A DNA stretch of 64,000 bases from Sphingosinicella sp. LHD-64 (GTDB lineage Bacteria > Pseudomonadota > Alphaproteobacteria > Sphingomonadales > Sphingomonadaceae). The stretch covers positions 62,001 to 126,000 of the forward strand of contig NZ_JAVIFV010000003.1 of the NCBI RefSeq assembly GCF_031157375.1, read 5' to 3'. The notes below the pieces were generated by a model. The model saw nothing but the letters and a program-made list of their open reading frames with translations, had not been told where the DNA came from and searched no databases. The position numbers were made by a program, and so were the translations under genes. This document shows positions 36,795 to 46,195 of this stretch, in pieces; the first letter of the stretch is position 1, and each line of letters opens with the position of its first letter.

Positions 36795-37190
36795 ATGCGA
36801 CTGTTCGCTGCACTCGGCCTCGTCGCCCTGATCGGCGCCGGCACCGCCGTCGCTCAGACCGCGCCGGCGGCTCCGCCGGCGCGCACCGTCGAGTTCGAGC
36901 TGCGCGAGGACGGCCGCCTGATCGGCGCGCCGACCCTCATCGTCCAGGTCGGCCGCCCCACCGCCGTCACCGTCGGCGGCGCCTATGCGCTGCGCCTCCG
37001 GCTCGATGCCGAGCCCGACACGGACGGCGACGGCATCGTGCCCTATGTGATCCGATCGACCTTGCTGCGTTCCGGCGACGGCGCCCGCGTCACCGCACCG
37101 GCGATGACCGTCGTCCAGGGCATGCCCGCGCGCATACGCCTTGCCGCGGCGGACGGCGCCGACCTCTCGATCGGCGTGCTCGTTCACTAA
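36795..37190 (+). CDS. Small secreted protein, function unknown
   Basis: A 131-residue protein with a clear signal peptide (RLFAALGLVALIGAGTAVAQ). The mature part is beta-rich, reading VEFELREDGRLIGAPTLIVQ, a segment ALRLRLDAEPDTDGDGIV, and a final strand LSIGVLVH. Similar secreted proteins occur in sphingomonads without known function; recognition is by general appearance only. A GGAGGAAG ribosome site precedes the ATG. The gene ends 16 bp from the end of convergent glpX. Confidence 0.65.
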   Translation: MRLFAALGLVALIGAGTAVAQTAPAAPPARTVEFELREDGRLIGAPTLIVQVGRPTAVTVGGAYALRLRLDAEPDTDGDGIVPYVIRSTLLRSGDGARVTAPAMTVVQGMPARIRLAAADGADLSIGVLVH

Positions 37191-37206
37191 CAAGGAAAGC
37201 GCGCGA

Positions 37207-38202
37207 TCAGTCGTGCTCGCCCGGCGCCCGCCGGTGCTCGCCCTTGACCCAGCGCACCGTGCCGGTCGAGGCGCGCATCACCACGCTCTCCGTGGTGAGG
37301 CAGCCCTTGCGCCGCTTCACGCCTTCGAGCAGCGTGCCGTCGGTGACGCCGGTCGCCGCGAAGATGACGTCGCCCTGCGCGAGCTCCTCAAGGTGATAGA
37401 TGCGATTGAGGTCGGTTACGCCCCACTGGGCGGCGCGGGCGCGCTCGTCGTCGTTGCGGAACAGGAGCTTGCCCTGGAATTGCCCGCCGACACAGCGCAG
37501 GGCCGCCGCCGCCAGCACGCCCTCGGGAGCGCCGCCCGAACCCATATAGACGTCGATCGTCGTGTCGGGATCGGTGACCGCGATCACGCCGGCGACATCG
37601 CCGTCCGGGATGAGGTTGATGCCGCAGCCGAGCGCCCGGAGCTCCGCGATCAGTGCGGCATGGCGCGGCCGATCGAGCACGCAGACGATGATCTCGTGCG
37701 GATCGACCCCCTTGGCGGCAGCGATGGCACGGATATTCTCGGTCGGGCTCTTGTTGAGATCGATCACGCCGTCCGGATAGCCCGGGCCGACCGCAAGCTT
37801 CTCCATATAGACGTCGGGGGCGTTGAGGAGATGGCCCTCCTCGGCAATGGCGAGCACCGCCATCGCGTTGGCGCCGGCCTTGGCGGTGATCGTCGTGCCC
37901 TCGAGCGGATCGAGCGCGATGTCGATCTTCGGCCCCTCGCCCTGCGCGGCACCGACCTTCTCGCCGATATAGAGCATCGGCGCCTCGTCGCGCTCGCCCT
38001 CGCCGATCACCACCGTGCCGTCGAAATCGAGCTGGTTCAGCGCATCGCGCATCGCCTCGACCGCGGCCTGGTCCGCCGCCTTCTCGTCGCCGCGGCCAAC
38101 CAGCTTCGACGCAGCGACCGCCGCCGCCTCGGTGACGCGGACCATTTCCAATACGAGCAGCCGATCGAGTACGTGGCTTGCCTTCACCATGTCGTCTGTC
38201 AT
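37207..38202 (-). CDS. glpX: Class II fructose-1,6-bisphosphatase GlpX
   Basis: About 331 residues. The family motifs are VVIGEGERDEAPMLYIGEKV, the metal site IDIALDPLEGTTITAKAG (near residues 85-102), DVYMGSGGAPEGVLAAAALR and VTDGTLLEGVKRR. It hydrolyses fructose-1,6-bisphosphate to fructose-6-phosphate in gluconeogenesis, in the cytoplasm. The chosen start (ATG 38202) has a purine-rich but very close ribosome site; ATG 38223 or 38190 are possible. The gene stands alone. Confidence 0.95.
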   Translation of the reverse strand: MTDDMVKASHVLDRLLVLEMVRVTEAAAVAASKLVGRGDEKAADQAAVEAMRDALNQLDFDGTVVIGEGERDEAPMLYIGEKVGAAQGEGPKIDIALDPLEGTTITAKAGANAMAVLAIAEEGHLLNAPDVYMEKLAVGPGYPDGVIDLNKSPTENIRAIAAAKGVDPHEIIVCVLDRPRHAALIAELRALGCGINLIPDGDVAGVIAVTDPDTTIDVYMGSGGAPEGVLAAAALRCVGGQFQGKLLFRNDDERARAAQWGVTDLNRIYHLEELAQGDVIFAATGVTDGTLLEGVKRRKGCLTTESVVMRASTGTVRWVKGEHRRAPGEHD

Positions 38203-38471
38203 CCTCTCATCGCGATCGAGCATCTGGTCGGGCGGATAGGCGAGGGCCATGACAAAGTCGAGAAGCCGGACCCTGTGGTGCGTTCCTTCCGTCGCGATCG
38301 CCGCACCTGCGGCAGCGCCGAGGCAGCGCGTGATAGCAGAGCCAAGCGGCGACGGCATTTCACGAGCATCCCAAATATGTTAGATGTCGGCGGCGACAGA
38401 CAACGACCAATGGCAGAGGTTGCAGGCGCCGCTCCGGCGCGGTGCGCATTGCCGACCAGGAGCTGAGAATC

Positions 38472-38630
38472 ATGGAGCCGTCGAAGGCGCAGAATGGAAA
38501 GGCGGAGGCGGATCCGAACGCCGGCAAGCGGCCGGGCGGCACCCTGCTCCGGTTCAAGAAGCTGACCAACCACCTCTTCGGCCGCAGCGCCGTTTCGGAC
38601 GAGGCGCCGGCCGGCAAGGATGACAAATAG
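38472..38630 (+). CDS. Possible small basic protein, unknown
   Basis: A 52-residue frame with an AGGAG site about nine bases upstream of the ATG. It is rich in Lys, Gly and Ala, with one aromatic-basic stretch (LLRFKKLTNHLFGRS). No domain is recognised. It lies upstream of a cyclophilin gene in the same direction. It may be real, but the support is only the ribosome site and codon pattern. Confidence 0.35.
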   Translation: MEPSKAQNGKAEADPNAGKRPGGTLLRFKKLTNHLFGRSAVSDEAPAGKDDK

Positions 38631-38719
38631 ACGCCCCCGCTCTGCCCTGACGACGGTTGCAGCTCCCGGAGACACTCTCTAGGTCACGCGCGAGCATTCC
38701 GTTCCCCAGGGAGAGTTTC

Positions 38720-39193
38720 ATGTCCGACGACCTCAACACCCTCGTCCTCAACCTCGACACCGGCAACGAGGGGGGCGGCGACGTCGTCATCCGCCTGCGC
38801 CCGGACCTCGCACCGCAGCATGTCGCCCGCATCCGGGAGCTGGCCGGCGAGGGTTTCTACGACGGCGTCGTGTTCCACCGCGTCATCGACGGCTTCATGG
38901 CCCAGGGCGGCGATCCGACCGGCACCGGCGCCGGAGGCTCCGACAAGCCGGACCTGCCGGCGGAGTTCAGCCGCGAGCCGCACGTGCGCGGCACCGCCTC
39001 GATGGCGCGCACGATGGATCCGAACAGCGCCAACAGCCAGTTCTTCATCTGCCTCGACGATGCCCGTTTCCTCGACGGCCAGTACACCGTGTGGGGCGAG
39101 GTCGTCGAAGGCATGGAGCATGTCGACGCCCTCCCCAAGGGCGAGCCGCCGCGCACCCCCGGCAAGATCGTCAAGGCGAGCCTCAAGGCCTGA
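38720..39193 (+). CDS. Cyclophilin-type peptidyl-prolyl isomerase
   Basis: A 157-residue cytoplasmic cyclophilin without a signal peptide. The active-site segments are GVVFHRVIDGFMAQGGDPTG (residues about 50-69), FHRVI containing the catalytic arginine, and TASMARTMDPNSANSQFFIC. The tail reads TVWGEVVEGMEHVDAL. It catalyses cis-trans isomerisation of proline bonds during folding. An AGGGAGAG ribosome site precedes the ATG. It is a short single-domain member. Confidence 0.95.
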   Translation: MSDDLNTLVLNLDTGNEGGGDVVIRLRPDLAPQHVARIRELAGEGFYDGVVFHRVIDGFMAQGGDPTGTGAGGSDKPDLPAEFSREPHVRGTASMARTMDPNSANSQFFICLDDARFLDGQYTVWGEVVEGMEHVDALPKGEPPRTPGKIVKASLKA

Positions 39194-39249
39194 CCGTTCG
39201 CCACCATTCCGTCACCATGCGACGGAAATCCGGCGCGGGGTGACGATCG

Positions 39250-40011
<762 letters not shown>

Positions 40012-40024
40012 TTTCGCTTTCTCC

Positions 40025-40107
40025 GTCATTCCAGCGAAAGCTGGAATCTCAGTTCCTTAGCCCCCGGCCCAAAAGGCAAGGGGATTCCAGCTTTCGCTGG
40101 AATGACG
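40025..40107. repeat. Paired palindromic (REP-doublet) element 1
   Basis: Two stem-loops, ATTCCAGCGAAAGCTGGAAT (40028-40047) and its inverse (40084-40103), flank a 36-base spacer. The outer arms CGTCATTCC and GGAATGACG also pair, so the whole element forms one 25-bp inverted repeat. It lies between the two SDR genes. Confidence 0.85.
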
Positions 40108-40115
40108 GGTAAGGC

Positions 40116-40892
40116 TCACAGCCCCGCCCCTGTCGTCGATCCGCCGTCGACGATGATCGTCTGGCCGGTCATGAAGGTGGAGGCCGGCGACGCGAGGAAG
40201 ACGGCGGCGCCGGCGATCTCGTGCGGCTCACCGATGCGGCGGAGCGGGGTGTGGCGGGTGACCGCCTTCAGCGTGTCCGGATTTTCCCAGAGCGCACGGG
40301 CGAAATCGGTCTTCACCAGGCCCGGCGCGATGCAGTTCACCCGGACGCCCGACGGGCCGAACTCGGCGGCGAGGTTGCGGGCGAGCTGGAAATCCGCCGC
40401 CTTGGAGATGTTGTAGGCGCCGATCATCGTCGAGCTGGTGAGGCCGCCGATCGAGCTCACGATGATGATCGAGCCGTCCCTGCGCTCCACCATTTCCGGC
40501 GCGACCATCGAGATCAGCCAATGGTTGGCGATGACGTTGTTCTCCAGGATCTTGCGGAACTGGTCGTCGGTGATCCCCGCCATTGGGCCGTAATAGGGAT
40601 TGGAGGCGGCGTTGCAGACGAGGACGTCGATCTTATCCAATTGTGCCCGCGTCTCGTCGACCAGGCGCTGCAATTCCTCCTTGGACGAGATGCTGGCCGG
40701 CACGACGATCGCGGTGCCGGCGCCATGCTTGGCGTTGATCGCATCGGCGACCTCGGCGCAAGCGTCGGCCTTGCGGCTGGAGATCACCACCCTGGCGCCC
40801 TGATCGGCCATCGCCTCGGCGATCGCCCGGCCGATGCCGCGCGACGATCCGGTGATGATGGCGACCTTCCCGCTGAGGTCGAACAGCGACAT
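40116..40892 (-). CDS. Short-chain dehydrogenase/reductase (SDR)
   Basis: A 258-residue classical SDR. The cofactor motif TGSSRGIGRAIAEAMA (about 14-29) is followed by SSRKAD after strand 2, suggesting NADP use. NAAS replaces NNAG in LVCNAASNPYYG. The catalytic residues are serine in IIVSSIGGLTSS and YNISKAAD. The C-terminus is TFMTGQTIIVDGGSTTGAGL. It resembles SDRs found beside acyl-CoA dehydrogenases. The preferred start is 40892, after a palindromic element whose end overlaps longer upstream alternatives. Confidence 0.92.
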   Translation of the reverse strand: MSLFDLSGKVAIITGSSRGIGRAIAEAMADQGARVVISSRKADACAEVADAINAKHGAGTAIVVPASISSKEELQRLVDETRAQLDKIDVLVCNAASNPYYGPMAGITDDQFRKILENNVIANHWLISMVAPEMVERRDGSIIIVSSIGGLTSSTMIGAYNISKAADFQLARNLAAEFGPSGVRVNCIAPGLVKTDFARALWENPDTLKAVTRHTPLRRIGEPHEIAGAAVFLASPASTFMTGQTIIVDGGSTTGAGL

Positions 40893-40901
40893 TTTTTCCT
40901 C

Positions 40902-40987
40902 CGTCATGCCAGCGAAGGCTGGCATCTCAGAGAGACCAACCGCCGCGTTTTTCATCCGCCGAGACCCCAGCCTTCGCTGGGGTGACG
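40902..40987. repeat. Paired palindromic (REP-doublet) element 2
   Basis: The left stem-loop is ATGCCAGCGAAGGCTGGCAT and the right one ACCCCAGCCTTCGCTGGGGT, each self-complementary, with outer CGTCA and TGACG arms. It abuts the end of the alcohol dehydrogenase gene and the start of the upstream-facing SDR. Confidence 0.85.
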
Positions 40988-40988
40988 A

Positions 40989-42074
40989 CTAATTGAATAC
41001 CATCACCGATCGCGCAGCCTCGCCCGTCTTCATCTTCTCGAACCCTTCGTTGACCTGCTCCAGCGGGATCGTCTCGGCAACGATGCTGTCGAGATCGAGC
41101 AGCCCGCGCAGGTAGAAATCGACGAGGCGCGGGATATCGACCGGGAAGCGGTTGGCGCCCATGAAGGCGCCTTGCAGCTTCTTGCCCGACAGCAGGTCCA
41201 TGGCGCCCAGGCCCACCTGATGATCGAGCGGCATCATGCCGAGGATCGTCGCGGTGCCGCCGCGGCGCAGCGCCTTCACCGCCAGCACGCCGGACGCGGG
41301 GCGGCCAACCGCCTCGATCGCGTGATCGACGCCGCCCTTCGTCAGCTCGACGATCTGCTTGGCCGCGTCGTCGGCCAGGGGGTCGATCGTGTCGGTGGCG
41401 CCGAGCTTTTCGGCCAACGCGCGCTTCTCGGGAACCGGGTCGGCGGCGATGATCCGCCCGGCCCCGGCGATCTTAGCGGCGTTGACTGTGGCGAGGCCGA
41501 CACCGCCGCAGCCGATCACCGCCACCGTCTCGCCCGGCGTCAGCTTGGCAACGTTGAAGATCGTGCCCGCCCCGGTCGTCACCGCGCAGCCGATCACCGC
41601 CGCCTTGTCGAGCGGCATGTCCGGATCGATACGGACGCAGGCGTGCTCGTGGACGAGCATTTCCTCGGCGAAGGCGGAGAGGTTCAGCATCTGCGCCACG
41701 GGCGTGCCATCGTCGCGGGTGATGCGCGGCGGCGCGCCTTTCGGGCGTCGGGTGTCGCCCCCCTGACAAAGCGCCATCCGCCCGGTAACGCAGAATTCGC
41801 AGTGCCCGCAGAACGCGGAGAGGCAGGTGACGACGGCGTCGCCCGGCTTCACCGTGCGGACCTCACTCCCCACCGCCTCGACGATCCCCGCCGCCTCGTG
41901 GCCGGGGATGCAGGGCATCGGGTGCGGATAGGTGCCCTCGATGAAGTGCAGGTCCGAGTGGCACAGGCCGCAGGCGACGGTGCGGATGCGGACCTCGCGC
42001 GGACCGGGATCGTCCAGCCGGGCCTCGCCGATGACGAGCGGCTGGCCCGCCGCCTCGAGAAATGCCGCCTTCAT
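40989..42074 (-). CDS. Zinc-dependent alcohol dehydrogenase (class III-like MDR)
   Basis: A 361-residue medium-chain dehydrogenase. The catalytic zinc ligands lie in CGLCHSDLHF (Cys near 37) and PGHEAAGIVEAVG. The structural zinc lobe is CGHCEFCVTGRMALC (four cysteines). The NAD site is VIGCGGVGLATVNAAKIAGA with an acidic residue in AADPVPEKR, indicating NAD. The layout is close to class III and plant-type alcohol dehydrogenases. It is four bases downstream of the acyl-CoA dehydrogenase gene, so the two are co-transcribed. Confidence 0.92.
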   Translation of the reverse strand: MKAAFLEAAGQPLVIGEARLDDPGPREVRIRTVACGLCHSDLHFIEGTYPHPMPCIPGHEAAGIVEAVGSEVRTVKPGDAVVTCLSAFCGHCEFCVTGRMALCQGGDTRRPKGAPPRITRDDGTPVAQMLNLSAFAEEMLVHEHACVRIDPDMPLDKAAVIGCAVTTGAGTIFNVAKLTPGETVAVIGCGGVGLATVNAAKIAGAGRIIAADPVPEKRALAEKLGATDTIDPLADDAAKQIVELTKGGVDHAIEAVGRPASGVLAVKALRRGGTATILGMMPLDHQVGLGAMDLLSGKKLQGAFMGANRFPVDIPRLVDFYLRGLLDLDSIVAETIPLEQVNEGFEKMKTGEAARSVMVFN

Positions 42075-42077
42075 GCC

Positions 42078-43322
42078 TCAGTCCTGCGGCGCGTGCTTCG
42101 CATATTCGAGCTTGGCGATGGCACGCGCATGGACCTCGTCCGGCCCGTCGGCGAGGCGCAGGGTGCGGATGCCGGCATAACTCGCGGCAAGGCCGAAGTC
42201 CTGACTGACGCCGGCGCCGCCATGCGCCTGGATCGCATCGTCGATGACCTTCAGGGCCATGCGCGGTGCCTTGACCTTGATCATCGCGATCTCGGCCTGC
42301 GCGGCCTTGTTGCCGGCCTTGTCCATCATGTCCGCGGCCTTGAGGCAGAGTAGGCGTGAGCATTCGATGTCGATGCGCGCCTCCGCGATGCGCTGCTCCC
42401 AGACACTGTGCTCGGAGATGCGCTTGCCAAACGCGACGCGGCTTTGCAGGCGCCGCGCCATCGCCGCGAGCGCCTCTTCGGCCGCGCCGATCGTGCGCAT
42501 GCAATGGTGGATGCGGCCGGGCCCGAGCCGGCCCTGCGCGATCTCGAAGCCGCGGCCTTCGCCGAGCAGCATGGCGGACGCCGGCACGCGGACGTCCTTC
42601 AGTTCGACCTCCATATGGCCGTGCGGCGCGTCGTCATAACCGAAGACGGTGAGCGCCCGCTCGACCGTCACGCCCGGCGCGTCGAGCGGCATCAGGATCA
42701 TCGACTGCTGCTGGTGCTTTGGATTGTCGGGGCTGGTCTTGCCCATCACGATGGCGACCTTGCAGCGCGGATCGCCCGCGCCGCTGGACCACCATTTGCG
42801 GCCGTTGATGACATAGTCGTCGCCGTCGCGCGCGATCCGGCATTCGATATTGGTGGCGTCCGAGGACGCGACGGCCGGCTCGGTCATCAGGAAGGCGGAG
42901 CGGATCTCGCCGTTCATCAGCGGACGGAGCCAGTCCTCCTTCTGCTCGCCTGTGCCGTAGCGGTGGAGCACCTCCATGTTGCCGGTGTCGGGCGCCGAGC
43001 AGTTGAACACCTCGCTCGCCCAGGGGATGCGGCCCATCTCCTCGGCACAGAGCGCATATTCCAGATTGGAGAGCTGGGTGCCCTCGAACGTAAAGGTCTC
43101 GTCGACATGCTTGAGCGCATGGCCGGGCGGCATGAACAGGTTCCACAGGCCTGCCGCTTTGGCCTGAGGCTTCAACTCCTCGATCACCGGCAACGGCTGC
43201 CAGCGATCACCAGTGTCGAGCTGCGTCTTGTAGTCGCCGACACGTGGGCGAATCAGCGTCTCGACGAAGTCGCGGACCCGGTCCCGGAAATAAGCTTCGC
43301 GTTCCGTAAGGGAAAAATCCAT
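42078..43322 (-). CDS. Acyl-CoA dehydrogenase
   Basis: A 414-residue flavoprotein. Mid-domain motifs include [20 protein letters not shown] and [20 protein letters not shown]. The C-terminal helical domain has [20 protein letters not shown], and [15 protein letters not shown] near the end is the FAD-binding element. The sequence style (long N-terminal helix with [16 protein letters not shown]) matches the ACAD10/11-like branch rather than short-chain fatty-acid enzymes. It is the first gene of a leftward operon with the alcohol dehydrogenase, then two SDRs. Two 16-base direct repeats lie 67 bases upstream. Confidence 0.93.
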   Translation of the reverse strand: MDFSLTEREAYFRDRVRDFVETLIRPRVGDYKTQLDTGDRWQPLPVIEELKPQAKAAGLWNLFMPPGHALKHVDETFTFEGTQLSNLEYALCAEEMGRIPWASEVFNCSAPDTGNMEVLHRYGTGEQKEDWLRPLMNGEIRSAFLMTEPAVASSDATNIECRIARDGDDYVINGRKWWSSGAGDPRCKVAIVMGKTSPDNPKHQQQSMILMPLDAPGVTVERALTVFGYDDAPHGHMEVELKDVRVPASAMLLGEGRGFEIAQGRLGPGRIHHCMRTIGAAEEALAAMARRLQSRVAFGKRISEHSVWEQRIAEARIDIECSRLLCLKAADMMDKAGNKAAQAEIAMIKVKAPRMALKVIDDAIQAHGGAGVSQDFGLAASYAGIRTLRLADGPDEVHARAIAKLEYAKHAPQD

Positions 43323-43388
43323 GCCGGCGTCTCACCCTCCTTCAGGCCCTCTTCCTCACTGTCAGAAAGGGACGTTTTGCGCCAGACG

Positions 43389-43435
43389 TACCGCAGTTCT
43401 ACGGGGTTCCAGAGAGGCTTACCGCAATCTTACGG
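43389..43435. promoter_or_regulatory. Tandem candidate operator sites
   Basis: TACCGCAGTTCTACGG (43389-43404) and TACCGCAATCTTACGG (43420-43435) match at most positions. Each has a CCG-N8-CGG inverted core. Their starts are 31 bases apart, three helical turns. They lie between the acyl-CoA dehydrogenase start and a divergent small gene. Confidence 0.5.
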
Positions 43436-43514
43436 CGCGTTTCGCACGGCTCATCCGCCGCGGCGCAAAAAATGTAATGGAAGTTTCGCGAAGATTATGT
43501 AATGCGACCTCCTG

Positions 43515-43534
43515 GGTGCTTCGCCCGAAGCACC
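43515..43534 (+). promoter_or_regulatory. Leader hairpin before a small membrane-protein gene
   Basis: GGTGCTTCG and CGAAGCACC are perfect complements separated by two bases, giving a stem of at least eight pairs with a tetraloop. It ends about eight bases before the GGGAGGAAG ribosome site. Two ATGTAATG copies lie upstream (43472-43479 and 43497-43504). Confidence 0.45.
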
Positions 43535-43554
43535 TGTTTCGCAGGGAGGAAGTA

Positions 43555-43800
43555 ATGCTTTCCAAGAAGCTGGCGGCTCTTGCCGCCCTCTCGCTCATGA
43601 CCGCCAGCACTGTGGCTCACGCTCAGTCTGCGCAGTCGCTCAGCGTTGCCAGCGCCGCCCCCCGGGCCGGTGCTGACACGCAGGACGCGAACCAGATGGC
43701 CGGCGGCGCCGGCATCTGGGTCATCGGCGCGATCGTGCTCGGCCTCGCCATCTGGGGCATCATCGAGCTCACCGACGACGACGAGCCCAGCAGCCCGTAG
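43555..43800 (+). CDS. Small exported or membrane protein with acidic tail
   Basis: An 81-residue protein with a signal peptide (KLAALAALSLMTASTVAHAQ). A Ser/Ala-rich linker is followed by one hydrophobic helix (GIWVIGAIVLGLAIWGIIEL, about 53-72) and an acidic end TDDDEPSSP. The layout resembles small stress-type membrane proteins of sphingomonads; the function is unknown. Its leader contains a strong hairpin and short direct repeats, and a good terminator follows, so it forms its own transcription unit, probably highly expressed. Confidence 0.75.
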   Translation: MLSKKLAALAALSLMTASTVAHAQSAQSLSVASAAPRAGADTQDANQMAGGAGIWVIGAIVLGLAIWGIIELTDDDEPSSP

Positions 43801-43825
43801 GCTCCTGGCTCACGCTGTTAGAACG

Positions 43826-43861
43826 GCGCTCCGGTCCCTGCGGCCGGAGCGCTTTTCTTTT
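43826..43861 (+). terminator. Rho-independent terminator
   Basis: GCGCTCCGG and CCGGAGCGC pair perfectly around a nine-base loop and run into TTTTCTTTT. It closes the small membrane-protein gene and insulates it from argC. Confidence 0.85.
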
Positions 43862-43872
43862 GCATCAGGTAT

Positions 43873-43897
43873 TGCATAATTATGCACTAATGCGCAT
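43873..43897 (+). promoter_or_regulatory. ArgR operator (ARG box) ahead of argC
   Basis: TGCATAATTATGCA (43873-43886) is a perfect 14-bp palindrome and matches the ARG-box pattern TGMATWWWWATKCA. A second palindrome, ATGCGCAT (43890-43897), follows three bases later, and argC starts ten bases beyond. The argR gene lies in the same cluster. The sites would let arginine-bound ArgR block argC transcription. Confidence 0.7.
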
Positions 43898-43906
43898 ACG
43901 TGCCGC

Positions 43907-44908
43907 ATGATCAAGGCCGCGATTTTCGGTGCGTCAGGATTTGTCGGGGCGGAGCTGCTGCGGCTCTGCGCCGGACATCCTTCTATTCGCCCTATGCGAC
44001 TGTTTGGCGACAGCCAGGCGGGCGCTGCCCTGCCGAGCGTCCACCCGCATCTCGCCCTCGTCTATCCGGATTCGGTCGTCGAGCGTTTTGCGCCGGCGGC
44101 ACTGGACAATATCGACCTCGTCCTCGCCGCTCTGCCGCACGGTCATTCCCAGCGTGTCGCGCCCGAGATCGTCGCACGCGGCATCCCTTTCGTCGATCTC
44201 GGCGCCGACTTCCGGCTGAACGACGCGGCCACCTATCAGTGCTGGTACAAGGAGCCGCACGAGGCGCCAGAGCTGCTCGACCGCTTCGTCTACGGTATCC
44301 CCGAGTTGCATCGCGACGCGATCGCCGCGTCGAAGACGGTGGCGGCTGCCGGCTGCTACCCGACGACGACGATCCTCGCGCTGAAGCCGCTGCTCGGCCT
44401 GATCGATCCGGACACGATCAACGTCAGTGCGGCCTCGGGCGTCAGTGGCGCCGGAAAAGGGCTCAAGGACGACACTCACTTCAACACGGTGGACGAGAAT
44501 TTCACCGCCTACGGCCTGCTCTCGCACCGCCACACCGCGGAAATGGAGATGGAGCTCGGCGGCCGCGTGCTGTTCACGCCGCATCTCGCGCCGATGAACC
44601 GGGGCATCCTCGCCACCTGCACGGCGATGGCCAAGGGGCCGTGCGACCCGCTCGCCGCCCTCGCCGAGGCCTATGCCGACGAACCTTTCGTCCACGTCTC
44701 GGAACGGTCGCCCTCGGTCAAATGGACCTTGGGCTCGAACGCCGTCCATATCACCGCGCGCTATGACGAGCGGACCGGGCGGGTCCTCGCCATCGCCGCG
44801 CTCGACAATCTCGTGAAAGGAGCCGCCGGCCAGATGATCCAGTGCGCCAACCTCATGCTCGGCCTCGACGAGAGTGCCGGGCTGGCCCGCGTCGGAGTCT
44901 GGCCATGA
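43907..44908 (+). CDS. argC: N-acetyl-gamma-glutamyl-phosphate reductase
   Basis: A 333-residue protein. The NADP-binding start is [25 protein letters not shown]-like LAALPHGHS and [12 protein letters not shown] follow. The catalytic cysteine is in [15 protein letters not shown]. The C-terminal part has [11 protein letters not shown] and [16 protein letters not shown]. It performs the third step of arginine synthesis in the cytoplasm. Its stop overlaps argJ by ATGA, and an ARG-box-like palindrome lies immediately upstream. Confidence 0.97.
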   Translation: MIKAAIFGASGFVGAELLRLCAGHPSIRPMRLFGDSQAGAALPSVHPHLALVYPDSVVERFAPAALDNIDLVLAALPHGHSQRVAPEIVARGIPFVDLGADFRLNDAATYQCWYKEPHEAPELLDRFVYGIPELHRDAIAASKTVAAAGCYPTTTILALKPLLGLIDPDTINVSAASGVSGAGKGLKDDTHFNTVDENFTAYGLLSHRHTAEMEMELGGRVLFTPHLAPMNRGILATCTAMAKGPCDPLAALAEAYADEPFVHVSERSPSVKWTLGSNAVHITARYDERTGRVLAIAALDNLVKGAAGQMIQCANLMLGLDESAGLARVGVWP

Positions 44909-46068
44909 GCGTCACCGCCGCCCCCGGCTTCGTCGCCTTCGGCCTCCATGCCGGCATCAAGTTCGCCAAGCCCGACATGGCGCTGATCGCTACCGACGAC
45001 CGCAAGGCCGTGACCGCCGTCGCCGTATTCACGCAGAACAGGTTCGTCGCGCCGCCGGTGGTGCTCGACCGCCAGCGGCTCGCCGACACCGGCGGCAAGG
45101 CGGCGGCGATCATCGTCAATTCCGGCAACGCCAATGCCGGCACCGGCGCCGCGGGCATGGCCGATGCCGAGGCGATGAGCGCGGCCGCCGCCGACGCGCT
45201 CGGCATCGACAAGGCGCATGTCCTCGTCTCCTCGACCGGGATCATCGGCACGCCGCTGCCGATGGACAGGATCCTCGCGGCCGTGCCGAAGCTGGCCGGA
45301 GGACTGTCGGTCGCGGGCGGAGTGGAAGCTGCCAAGGGCATCCTCACCACCGACCATGTGGAGAAGGAGGCGGTGGTGAAGGGCTCGACCTTCACCGTCG
45401 GCGGCATGGCCAAGGGCTGCGGCATGATCGCGCCGAACATGGCGACGATGCTGGCCTATCTCACCACCGATGCCGACGTGCCCCGCGAGGATTTACAGCG
45501 CATCCTCAAGGATGCCGCCGACCGCACCTTCAACACGCTCAACGTCGACGGCGCGACCTCGACCAACGATACGGTGATCCTGCTCGCCAACGGCCGGGCC
45601 GGCGCGCCGGACCTCGCCGAGTTCGCCGACGCCGTCCACAAGGTTTGCGAGGAGCTGACCCTCAAGATGGCGAAGGACGCCGAGGGCATGACCAAGATGG
45701 TGATGCTGCGCGTCACCGGCGCGGCGTCCGACGCCGAAGCGCGGGCCGCGGCGAAGAACATCGCCGAGAACAACCTCGTCAAATGCTCCTGGTACGGCTC
45801 CGATCCCTATTGGGGCCGGCTGCTCGGTGCGGCGGGTTCGGCGGGTGTCGCCTTCGAGGCGGAAGCCTCGGCGGTCGCCTATGGCGGCATCGCCGTCTCG
45901 CGCGGCGGGATCGAGATCGATCATGACCGCGCCGCCGTCGCCGCCCACATGAAGAACGAGCAGATCGAGATCGAGGTGAACGTCGGCACCGGCGGCACCG
46001 GCACTGCGCAGGTGATCGGCATCGATCTCGGCCCCGGCTACATCAAGGAAAATTCGGTCACGTCATGA
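44905..46068 (+). CDS. argJ: Ornithine/glutamate N-acetyltransferase ArgJ
   Basis: A 387-residue protein. The self-cleavage site lies in [20 protein letters not shown], with the threonine nucleophile in [32 protein letters not shown] and [16 protein letters not shown] are further signatures. The precursor splits into two chains and recycles the acetyl group from acetylornithine to glutamate. Whether it also uses acetyl-CoA cannot be told. It is translationally coupled to argC. Confidence 0.96.
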   Translation: MSVTAAPGFVAFGLHAGIKFAKPDMALIATDDRKAVTAVAVFTQNRFVAPPVVLDRQRLADTGGKAAAIIVNSGNANAGTGAAGMADAEAMSAAAADALGIDKAHVLVSSTGIIGTPLPMDRILAAVPKLAGGLSVAGGVEAAKGILTTDHVEKEAVVKGSTFTVGGMAKGCGMIAPNMATMLAYLTTDADVPREDLQRILKDAADRTFNTLNVDGATSTNDTVILLANGRAGAPDLAEFADAVHKVCEELTLKMAKDAEGMTKMVMLRVTGAASDAEARAAAKNIAENNLVKCSWYGSDPYWGRLLGAAGSAGVAFEAEASAVAYGGIAVSRGGIEIDHDRAAVAAHMKNEQIEIEVNVGTGGTGTAQVIGIDLGPGYIKENSVTS

Positions 46069-46081
46069 GCACTTCTACTTT

Positions 46082-46184
46082 CGTCATTCCGGCGAAGCAT
46101 GTCCTGAGCGACGCCGCAGGCGGCGTCGAAGGGGCCGGAATCCAGACTGACTCCGACTGGACCCCGGCCTTCGCCGGGGTGATG
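46082..46184. repeat. Paired palindromic element 3, with extra insertion in its left arm
   Basis: The left arm starts CGTCATTCCGGCGAAG and its complement GGCCGGAATC comes only after about 35 extra bases. Those bases contain their own ACGCCGCAGGCGGCGT palindrome and a GTCCTGAGCG motif. The right stem-loop ACCCCGGCCTTCGCCGGGGT is intact, but its outer arm reads GATGG instead of GACG. It lies between argJ and argB. Confidence 0.75.
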
Positions 46185-46195
46185 GGGAGCTGGTC

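Noticed and set aside
34915-36831. Long rightward open frame (638 codons) opposite recJ
   Set aside because: Its product is rich in Arg, Gly and His with no domain, and it mirrors the GC-biased codons of recJ on the other strand, which has clear DHH motifs.
37141-38466. Rightward open frame opposite glpX
   Set aside because: It is a shadow of glpX, whose FBPase motifs are unambiguous.
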